From an uncultured Mollicutes bacterium (GTDB taxonomy: Bacteria > Bacillota_I > Bacilli_A > RFN20 > CAG-449), in NCBI GenBank assembly GCA_900551385.1, contig URVS01000120.1:1-5137 (forward strand): DNA of 5,137 nt. Direction: 5' to 3'. Under the pieces are notes generated by a model. That model was not told where the DNA came from and did not search any database. It was given only the letters and a program-made list of their open reading frames with translations. Each line of letters opens with the position of its first letter. Position 1 is the stretch's first letter. This document shows positions 1-5,137 of this stretch, piece after piece. Both the position numbers and the translations under genes were made by a program.

Positions 1-699
1 TATGTTAATGGCCACTTTGTAATGACTGACGTAAGAATTTCTACAATGGGAGTAGGATTTTTAATTGCTATGTTATTTTTGTCTTCTATTATATCTCAAA
101 GAACAGATTTAAGAGATGTATTTTATTTATTTACAATGTCTTTATTTATAGGTTTTGCTGGACAAACTTTATTATTTTTAAGATTTTGTCCTGCTAATTT
201 ATCTACTGATTATAAATATTCTAATTCATTTATCACTTGTTTATTACTTATTTATGTTTTAGCAGGAGCAATGCTAAATGATATTTGTGCTTATTTTGTT
301 GGTGTTTTATTTGGTAAACATAAAATGGCTCCTATTATTTCTCCTAAAAAAACTTGGGAAGGATTTGTAGGAGGAATAGTTTTATCTACAGTTATTTCTA
401 GTGCATTTGTTTTTATTTGTGATGCTTGTTTTAAGATTCCATTATTGAAAGGTATTATTGATTTAGAACATTGGTATTTTGTTGTTTTATTATCTTTATG
501 TTTAGGTTTGAGTTCTGTTTTAGGTGATTTAATGTTTTCTAGTATTAAAAGAAGCTATAGTATTAAAGATTTTGGTACTGTATTTCCAGGACATGGAGGA
601 GTATTAGATAGATTTGATTCAGTTATGATGACTACAATTATTGCTTCTATTGTTATAACATTTATATATTATAATCCAGTTTTAGGAGTTATTCATTAA
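1..699 (+). CDS. cdsA: Phosphatidate cytidylyltransferase (CDP-diglyceride synthase), 5'-partial
   Basis: Integral membrane enzyme that converts phosphatidate and CTP to CDP-diacylglycerol and pyrophosphate, the branch point for bacterial phospholipids. The frame is open from base 1 to the TAA at 697-699 (232 sense codons). The first ATG, at 22, has no convincing Shine-Dalgarno site, so the real start probably lies left of the window; family members are usually about 260-310 residues. About six hydrophobic segments are visible. The family signature is complete at 538-618: SSIKR, then IKDFG, then PGHGGVLDRFD, with the conserved Lys, Asp, His and DRxD residues. Upstream are NDICAYFVG (about 277-303) and SPKKTWEG (about 343-366), matching the family's D-x-x-AY and SPKKTxEG motifs. 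Its stop overlaps the dxr start codon by one base (TAATG), implying translational coupling. Identification is secure; only the N-terminus is unknown. Confidence 0.95.
   Translation, partial: YVNGHFVMTDVRISTMGVGFLIAMLFLSSIISQRTDLRDVFYLFTMSLFIGFAGQTLLFLRFCPANLSTDYKYSNSFITCLLLIYVLAGAMLNDICAYFVGVLFGKHKMAPIISPKKTWEGFVGGIVLSTVISSAFVFICDACFKIPLLKGIIDLEHWYFVVLLSLCLGLSSVLGDLMFSSIKRSYSIKDFGTVFPGHGGVLDRFDSVMMTTIIASIVITFIYYNPVLGVIH
684..688 (+). promoter_or_regulatory. Shine-Dalgarno site for dxr
   Basis: AGGAG lies inside the end of cdsA, 10 nt before the ATG at 699. It supports 699 as the dxr start even though that start overlaps the cdsA stop by one base. Confidence 0.7.
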
Positions 700-1520
700 T
701 GAAAAAATTATGTGTATTAGGAATAACTGGCTCTATTGGATTAAATGTTTGTAGCGTAGTAGAATTAAATAGAAATGATTTTGAAATTGTAGGGGCTTGT
801 TTCAATTCTAAATATGAAATATTTGATGAAATATATAAAAAACATTCTTCTATTAAATTTGTAGCGGTTAATAATCAAAATGCTTATATATATTTAAAAA
901 ATAAATATCCAGAATTAACTATTTTTTATGGAGAAAATTATTTAATAAATTTAATTGATGCATTTTCTTATGATATGGTTGTTAATGCTTTAGTTGGGTT
1001 TAATGGTTTAGTACCAAGTGTACATACTTTAAATAAAGGCATTGATTTAGCTTTAGCCAATAAAGAATCTTTAGTGGTAGGTGGAGAATTAATTAATGAT
1101 ATTTTAAAACATACAAAAGCTAAATTATATCCAATAGATTCTGAACATGTTGCTCTTAGTAAATTAATTTCTTCTCATAAAAGAGAAGATATTGATAGAT
1201 TAGTTATAACAGCTTCAGGTGGTGCATTTAGAGATTTAACTAGAGAAGAATTAGATAATGTCACACCTAGTCAAGCTTTAAAACATCCTTCATGGAAAAT
1301 GGGGGCCAAAATTACTATTGATTCTGCTTCAATGATGAATAAAGGTTTTGAAATCATGGAAGCATATTATTTATTTAATTTTCCTGTTGATAAAATTGAT
1401 GTTATTTTACATGATGAATCTGTTATTCATTCTTTAATTAAAATGAAAGATAATTCATTTATTGCAGACTTAGGACCAGCAGTGTTGAGCGTTCTGATAT
1501 CTGAGAAACCACACATGTAA
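699..1520 (+). CDS. dxr: 1-deoxy-D-xylulose 5-phosphate reductoisomerase, N-terminal portion ended by an in-frame stop
   Basis: Dxr (IspC) rearranges and reduces DXP to 2-C-methyl-D-erythritol 4-phosphate with NADPH, the committed step of the MEP isoprenoid pathway in the cytosol. The 273 residues open with the Rossmann motif GITGSIG (8-14), then ALANKES (118-124), the metal-binding PIDSEH (D147, E149), the phosphate-binding TASGG (S173), HPSWKMG (H196), and DSASMMNKGFE with S209, N214, K215 and metal ligand E218. HDESVIHS follows at 238-245. Catalytic and cofactor residues are therefore all present. After DLG (257-259) the family's PDMR-x-PI stretch is absent; unrelated residues run to a TAA at 1518-1520. 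The same frame resumes Dxr homology directly afterwards, and 699-1859 as a whole would encode about 386 codons, a normal Dxr length (about 380-400). This ORF is thus one part of a single broken or mis-sequenced gene. As it stands the product lacks the C-terminal helical domain and is probably inactive. Confidence 0.93.
   Translation: MKKLCVLGITGSIGLNVCSVVELNRNDFEIVGACFNSKYEIFDEIYKKHSSIKFVAVNNQNAYIYLKNKYPELTIFYGENYLINLIDAFSYDMVVNALVGFNGLVPSVHTLNKGIDLALANKESLVVGGELINDILKHTKAKLYPIDSEHVALSKLISSHKREDIDRLVITASGGAFRDLTREELDNVTPSQALKHPSWKMGAKITIDSASMMNKGFEIMEAYYLFNFPVDKIDVILHDESVIHSLIKMKDNSFIADLGPAVLSVLISEKPHM
1476..1520 (+). other. Anomalous patch replacing the conserved Dxr PDMR-x-PI segment
   Basis: In the dxr frame these 15 codons do not match the family consensus and end in TAA. 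By hand count 20 of 45 bases are G or C, against 10 of 45 in the next 45 bases. Homology is clear on both sides in the same frame: ...NSFIADLG before, and FNKLSLEEIGSLHF after. Compared with my recollection of Bacillus Dxr, the stretch from LG to the LHF motif is about five codons short. This looks like replaced sequence and not a simple insertion or point mutation. Cause unknown: assembly chimera, consensus error or genuine rearrangement. Confidence 0.65.
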
Positions 1521-1859
1521 GCAATATTTAATAAATTATCTTTAGAAGAAATTGGTTCGTTACATTTTAGGAAATTTTCAAATAGTAGATTTCCAGCTTG
1601 TGAATTAGCAAAAAATGCTTTAAGAATAGGCGGAAGTATGGGATGTGTTTTAAATGCAAGTAATGAAGTCTGTAATTTAGCATTTAGAAATGGAAAAATA
1701 AAATTTTCTCAAATTGAGGAAATAATAAATAAAGTAATGTCTTTACATAAAGTTGTTGCTAAACCTACTTTAGAAGATTATATTACTATTAATACTTGGG
1801 CTATGGAAATAACTCAAAAGATTATTGAAAAAGGAGATATTGATGAACTTCATTGTTAA
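1521..1859 (+). pseudogene. dxr: Dxr C-terminal remainder, separated from the N-terminal part by the stop at 1518
   Basis: This continues dxr in the same frame. EEIGSLHF, the RFPACELAKNA stretch, and GGSMGCVLNASNEVCNLAF (about 1632-1688, corresponding to the family's GGTMPxVLNAANEVAVxAF) are followed by the helical C-terminus IKFSQIEEIINKVM and a TAA at 1857-1859. An ATG at 1638 could in principle restart translation and give 73 residues, but it lies in the middle of a conserved motif and only a weak GGCGGA is nearby with a 3-nt gap, so it is not taken as a gene start. The end overlaps rseP by 17 nt. Conservation of this part suggests the break is either very recent or an artefact. Confidence 0.85.
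1831..1836 (+). promoter_or_regulatory. Shine-Dalgarno site that sets the rseP start
   Basis: AAGGAG lies 6 nt before the ATG at 1843. An in-frame TTG at 1825 would put this site inside the coding region, so 1843 is preferred; it also gives an N-terminus that enters the first membrane segment at once, as usual for site-2 proteases. Confidence 0.8.
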
Positions 1860-2973
1860 TTTAATTGTTTTTATTTTATCTTTAGCTTTATTAGTTGTTA
1901 TTCATGAATTTGGTCATTATATAACCGCTAAAGCTTTTAATGTTTATGTTACTGAATTTTCTATTGGTTTTGGACCAGCTTTATATTCTCATAAAAGAGA
2001 AGGTAAAGAAACTAAATTCTCTATTAGAGCAATTCCTTTTGGAGGATATTGCGCAATAGTAGGTGAATCTTTACCAGAATTTACTGAAGAAGAATACGCT
2101 CAATTATCTCCTAGTGATAAAGAATTAGTAGATTTATATAAAACATTACCACCAGAAAGAAAATTAGATGGAATTGCTAAATGGAAAAGAGCGATTGTTA
2201 TGGTTGCAGGGGTAACATTAAACTTTATTTTAGGTTTTGTAATGCTACTTATTTTCTTTACTACTAATGCTTTCCCTACTATGTATAATAATTATGTTGA
2301 AGTAAGTAAAGATTCTATTGCAGAAAAAGCAAATTGGACTAATGAAGATATTATTGTTTCTTCTAAATATGTTATTACTTTAGGAGAAACAAATATTCAA
2401 GGTGAATTAGATTCTAGTGATATTACTGGTAATTTATATCAATCTATTAATGTTTTATCAAAAAATCAACCTACTTCATTAACTGATAATGCTCATTATG
2501 TTTTATTAACTGATAAAAATAAAACTATTGATTTTACTTTATCTCCAGTAGAAAAAGAAGGTAAATTTTATTGGCCAACTATTGGTATTACTTTCTCTTC
2601 AAATACTAAAACTCATACTTTAAGATATAATTTTGGTGAAGCTTTTGTGGAATCAGGAAAAGCTTTTGGAGATTGTTCAATTGCTATTTTTAAAGCTTTA
2701 GGCGGATTATTTACTAAAGAAGGTATAGAAAATGTTGGAGGAATGATTTCTATATTTGGCGCTCAACAACAAATGATGAGCATGGGCTTTAGTTATGTTA
2801 TTTATTTATGGGCTCTTATTTCAATTAATTTAGGTATTATTGTTGAAGCAATTACTAGACGTGAATTACCTAAGAAATTTAAAAATGTTATGTCTACTAT
2901 TGGCATGATTTTATTATTTGCTTTAATGATATTAGTGACTTTTAAAGATATTATTGGACTATTTATTAAATAA
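1843..2973 (+). CDS. rseP: RseP/RasP-family site-2 intramembrane zinc metalloprotease lacking its LDG motif
   Basis: Multi-pass membrane protease of the M50 family. In Firmicutes the RasP type cleaves membrane-bound anti-sigma factors and signal-peptide remnants within the membrane. The 376-residue reading starts MNFIV and has a first membrane helix (about 5-20) running into HEFGH (21-25), with zinc ligands H21 and H25 and catalytic E22. IPFGGY (64-69) and the second helix with GVTLNF (123-128) follow. A weakly PDZ-like region lies at about 150-235. The C-terminal part (about 268-376) has further hydrophobic segments. The family's NLLPxPxLDGG motif, which provides the Asp zinc ligand, should follow ISINLGI (326-332), but the sequence passes straight to IVEAITRRELPKKF. 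About 17-18 residues are thus missing in frame and the encoded protein should be catalytically inactive. Length is also below RasP (about 420). The start overlaps dxr by 17 nt; polC follows after 19 nt. Family assignment is secure. Confidence 0.92.
   Translation: MNFIVNLIVFILSLALLVVIHEFGHYITAKAFNVYVTEFSIGFGPALYSHKREGKETKFSIRAIPFGGYCAIVGESLPEFTEEEYAQLSPSDKELVDLYKTLPPERKLDGIAKWKRAIVMVAGVTLNFILGFVMLLIFFTTNAFPTMYNNYVEVSKDSIAEKANWTNEDIIVSSKYVITLGETNIQGELDSSDITGNLYQSINVLSKNQPTSLTDNAHYVLLTDKNKTIDFTLSPVEKEGKFYWPTIGITFSSNTKTHTLRYNFGEAFVESGKAFGDCSIAIFKALGGLFTKEGIENVGGMISIFGAQQQMMSMGFSYVIYLWALISINLGIIVEAITRRELPKKFKNVMSTIGMILLFALMILVTFKDIIGLFIK
2836..2841 (+). other. Apparent in-frame deletion junction in rseP (LDG motif lost)
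   Basis: Codons 332-333 (ATT ATT, both Ile) join SINLGI to VEAITRRELPKKF. In the family these blocks are separated by a stretch of about 17-18 residues containing NLLPxPxLDGGR. The motif was not seen in the other frames of this area. The ATTATT repeat could have served as microhomology for a deletion or for a misjoin in assembly. Confidence 0.6.
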
Positions 2974-2979
2974 CAATTT

Positions 2980-2984
2980 GAGGA
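2980..2984 (+). promoter_or_regulatory. Shine-Dalgarno site for polC
   Basis: GAGGA lies in the 19-nt gap after rseP, 8 nt before the ATG at 2993, and fixes that start. Confidence 0.75.
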
Positions 2985-2992
2985 TGTAGTAA

Positions 2993-5113
2993 ATGGATAA
3001 TCTTTTTGAACGCTTTGTGCGTAAATTAGGTATAGAAGATGTTTTGATGTACGATACTTGTTATTTTGCAAGTAAGAAATATGATAAAGAAAAAGATTTA
3101 TTAACTATTGAAATAGAACAAACAGGTTTTTTTACTTATAAAGCTGCAAGAACTTTATTAGATGCAATAGATCATGCCCCTTTTAAAGTACAAGTTAATT
3201 TTAAATATCGTAATGGTTTTACTGAAAACCAATTATATGAATTGTTAAAAGATGAATTTATTAATAGAACTGGTTTAGATGAAACTAGTATGCCTAAATA
3301 TAAATTTGATAATAGTAATGGAGAAAAGAAAATTACTTTTATATTTTATGGTAATGCACATGAAGAATCTTTTGAACCTGTTATTAGTTTATGGGAACAA
3401 TTATTAGTGGATTTACAAATAGATGTAGATATTGATACTAAAATTGTTTACACAGGTGAAGAAATACAAAAAAGAAATCAAGAAATACAAGCTGTTTTAC
3501 CTCAAATTAAACAAACTTATGAAACTTCTTTGAAAACTCAATATGAGACTACTAATTATTCTCAAAGACAAAGAGGTAATTATGTTGATATTAAAATAAA
3601 AGATATTAATGAAAATTCTGGTAATGTTAGAATTATTGGTAAAATTTTCCAAGCTGAATCAAGAGTTACTAAAAAAGGTAAAACGATGGCAACTTATTAT
3701 GTTTATGATAAGACATCATCAATAGAAGTAATTGCTTTTGAAAATAATCGTGGATTTAAACCTGAAATATTAGAACAATTAGCTAAAGATATGCCTGCTG
3801 TTGAAATTAAAGGTGTAGCAAGTGTATCTCAATACACTAATGAAATACAAATAAAAGCAGATTCTATAATTATTAATGAAGAATTTTCTTTAGAAGATAA
3901 AACTGAAGATACATCTACTGAAAAAAGAGTAGAATTGCATTTACATACTAAAATGTCTACTATGGATGCAGTATCCACTATTACTGATTATGCTGCTCAA
4001 GCTAAAAAATGGGGTTGGAGAGCAATAGGTGTTACCGATCATGGTAATGTTCAAGCTTATCCAGAAGCTCAAAAAGCTGCTGAAAAATATGGATTAAAAA
4101 TGTTATATGGTTCAGAACTATACATGGTTGATGAACAACTTGAATATGTTTTTAATCCAAGCGATATTCCTTTAAATAAAGCTACTTATGTAGTATTCGA
4201 CTTTGAAACTACTGGTTTAAGCGCTAGATATGATAGAATTATCGAATTTGGTGCAGTTAAATTCAAAGATGGTATGATAGTAGATAACATGGATATGTTT
4301 ATTGATCCAGAAATTGATTTACCAGAATTTATTATAGAAAAGACTCATATTACTAATGCAATGGTAAGAGGAAAAACTAAAATTAAACAAGCTTTAAAAA
4401 TTATGAGAGAATTTATAGGTGATTCTATATTAGTTGCTCATAATGCTTCTTTCGACTATGGTTTTTTAAATGAAGCTTTTAAAAATAATGGTGAAGAAGA
4501 AATGCTTAATCCAGTTATTGATACTTTAGCGTTAGCATGGTATATGTTTCCTAATGCAAAAAGCCATAGTTTAGGTGGATTATGTAGACAATTTTCAGTT
4601 GAATATGATGATACTTCTGCTCACCGTGCTAATTATGATGCTGAAGTCTTAAATAATGCTTTTCAAGCAATGTTAGCTAGACTTACTAAAGATAATATAA
4701 ATTTAACTCATGCTCAATTAATGGATTTAAAAAATGATCAAATTTTAAAAAATGCAAGAGTTAAACATGTAGTTGCTTATGCAAAAAATAAACAAGGATT
4801 AAAAGATTTATTTAAGATTATTTCTAAAAGTTGTACAGAATATTTTTCTCAAGTTCCTCGTGTACCTAGACATTTACTTGAAGAATATAGAAAAAATTTA
4901 TTGTTAGGTTCAGCATGCTTTAATGGTGAAGTTTTTGATGCTGCTATGACTAGATCTAAAGAAGTATTAAAAAAGAAAATATCATTTTATGATTATATAG
5001 AAGTTCAACCTTTACCAAATTATAGTTTTTTAATTAATGATGGACAAATTTCTTCTAATGAAAAAGTTAAAAATATTTTAAAAGATATTATTGAAGCAAA
5101 CCAACAAGTATAA
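2993..5113 (+). CDS. polC: DNA polymerase III alpha subunit PolC, N-terminal half, with in-frame stop near the window edge
   Basis: PolC is the replicative polymerase of low-GC Firmicutes, with built-in 3'-5' proofreading. The 706 visible residues follow the PolC order: an N-terminal domain (about 1-190), an OB fold (about 195-295), then a PHP domain beginning VELHLHTKMSTMDA (H316, H318) with VTDHG (348-351) and GSELY (373-377). The DnaQ-type exonuclease is inserted in the PHP domain at about 398-560, with all DEDDh residues: D403 and E405 in DFETTG, D488 in HNASFD, H544 and D549 in AHRANYD. The PHP domain resumes with KNKQGLKDLFKIIS, VPRVPRHLLEEYR and LLLGSACFNGEVFD. Full-length PolC is about 1,400 residues, so the whole polymerase core is missing here. 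The frame meets TAA at 5111-5113, but the next codons read LPVILTC, matching PolC's next strand (IPVVATGDVHY in relatives). The gene therefore most likely continues beyond the right edge and the stop is a point lesion or an error. Confidence 0.95.
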   Translation: MDNLFERFVRKLGIEDVLMYDTCYFASKKYDKEKDLLTIEIEQTGFFTYKAARTLLDAIDHAPFKVQVNFKYRNGFTENQLYELLKDEFINRTGLDETSMPKYKFDNSNGEKKITFIFYGNAHEESFEPVISLWEQLLVDLQIDVDIDTKIVYTGEEIQKRNQEIQAVLPQIKQTYETSLKTQYETTNYSQRQRGNYVDIKIKDINENSGNVRIIGKIFQAESRVTKKGKTMATYYVYDKTSSIEVIAFENNRGFKPEILEQLAKDMPAVEIKGVASVSQYTNEIQIKADSIIINEEFSLEDKTEDTSTEKRVELHLHTKMSTMDAVSTITDYAAQAKKWGWRAIGVTDHGNVQAYPEAQKAAEKYGLKMLYGSELYMVDEQLEYVFNPSDIPLNKATYVVFDFETTGLSARYDRIIEFGAVKFKDGMIVDNMDMFIDPEIDLPEFIIEKTHITNAMVRGKTKIKQALKIMREFIGDSILVAHNASFDYGFLNEAFKNNGEEEMLNPVIDTLALAWYMFPNAKSHSLGGLCRQFSVEYDDTSAHRANYDAEVLNNAFQAMLARLTKDNINLTHAQLMDLKNDQILKNARVKHVVAYAKNKQGLKDLFKIISKSCTEYFSQVPRVPRHLLEEYRKNLLLGSACFNGEVFDAAMTRSKEVLKKKISFYDYIEVQPLPNYSFLINDGQISSNEKVKNILKDIIEANQQV

Positions 5114-5127
5114 CTTCCAGTTATACT
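5107..5127. repeat. Perfect 9-bp inverted repeat with 3-nt loop spanning the polC stop
   Basis: AGTATAACT (5107-5115) and AGTTATACT (5119-5127) are exact reverse complements around TCC. The TAA stop lies in the left arm. The stem is AT-rich and has no T-run after it, so it is not a rho-independent terminator. It ends 10 bases before the right edge. It may be chance, a fold-back artefact at a read or contig end, or linked to the stop itself. Confidence 0.6.
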
Positions 5128-5137
5128 AACATGCACT

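Noticed and set aside
1518..1520. TAA reassigned to a sense codon or read through by programme
   Set aside because: cdsA, dxr and rseP all end in TAA at the expected places, and the residues around 1518 are not Dxr-like, so decoding TAA would not restore the protein.
1825..1842. TTG at 1825 as the rseP start
   Set aside because: The Shine-Dalgarno AAGGAG at 1831-1836 falls downstream of it and is ideally placed for the ATG at 1843.
1638..1859. Separate small gene of 73 codons
   Set aside because: Its sequence is the Dxr C-terminal domain in the same frame as the upstream part, and the start codon sits inside a conserved Dxr motif.
2802..3071. 89-codon open frame on the minus strand across the rseP-polC junction
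   Set aside because: It lies opposite two well-identified genes, shows no recognisable family motif and is the kind of shadow expected in AT-rich coding DNA.
2993..5113. Natural free-standing PHP-exonuclease protein without polymerase
   Set aside because: PolC-like residues continue in frame after the stop up to the window edge, and the reading ends inside the PHP domain and not at a domain boundary.
5107..5137. Rho-independent terminator
   Set aside because: The stem is AT-rich, no T-run follows it, and it lies inside polC coding sequence.
1..5137. Mobile element, CRISPR array, tRNA, rRNA or riboswitch
   Set aside because: Nearly every base is in recognised protein-coding sequence; no spaced direct repeats, transposase motifs or structured RNA signatures were seen on either strand.

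Overview
The window is a compact run of four same-strand housekeeping genes from an AT-rich bacterium. TGG is used for tryptophan throughout, no TGA is read in frame, and the genes end in TAA, so the standard bacterial code (11) fits and the Mycoplasma code does not. The presence of PolC, the gene order, the A/T-ending codons and the AGGAG-type ribosome binding sites point to a low-GC Firmicute or a Tenericutes-like lineage (Erysipelotrichia or uncultured RF39-type gut bacteria). That placement is inference; no rRNA or other marker is present.

Layout: 1-699 is the C-terminal part of cdsA (CDP-diglyceride synthase), cut by the window's left edge. 699-1859 is dxr (DXP reductoisomerase of the MEP isoprenoid pathway), interrupted by an in-frame TAA at 1518-1520. 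1843-2973 is rseP/rasP (intramembrane site-2 zinc metalloprotease). 2993-5113 and beyond is the N-terminal half of polC (replicative DNA polymerase III alpha), with an in-frame TAA at 5111-5113 just before the right edge. The genes overlap or are at most 19 nt apart and each has its own Shine-Dalgarno site, so they are probably cotranscribed. No internal promoter or rho-independent terminator was recognised. The order cdsA-dxr-rseP-(proS)-polC is the familiar Bacillus-type cluster, here without proS. It joins phospholipid precursor synthesis, isoprenoid precursor synthesis, membrane proteolysis and DNA replication, which do not form one pathway.

No new system is evident. What deserves attention is damage: three consecutive genes, normally essential or strongly conserved, each carry a lesion. 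In dxr about 45 nt around the conserved PDMR-x-PI motif are replaced by higher-GC unrelated sequence containing a stop; on the opposite strand this patch reads like a piece of an AraC-family helix-turn-helix. In rseP about 17-18 codons carrying the LDG motif, the second zinc-binding motif, are missing in frame. In polC one codon is TAA while PolC-like residues continue after it, and the stop sits in a 9-bp perfect inverted repeat. Sequence or assembly error in a metagenomic contig explains this most simply; real gene decay is the alternative.
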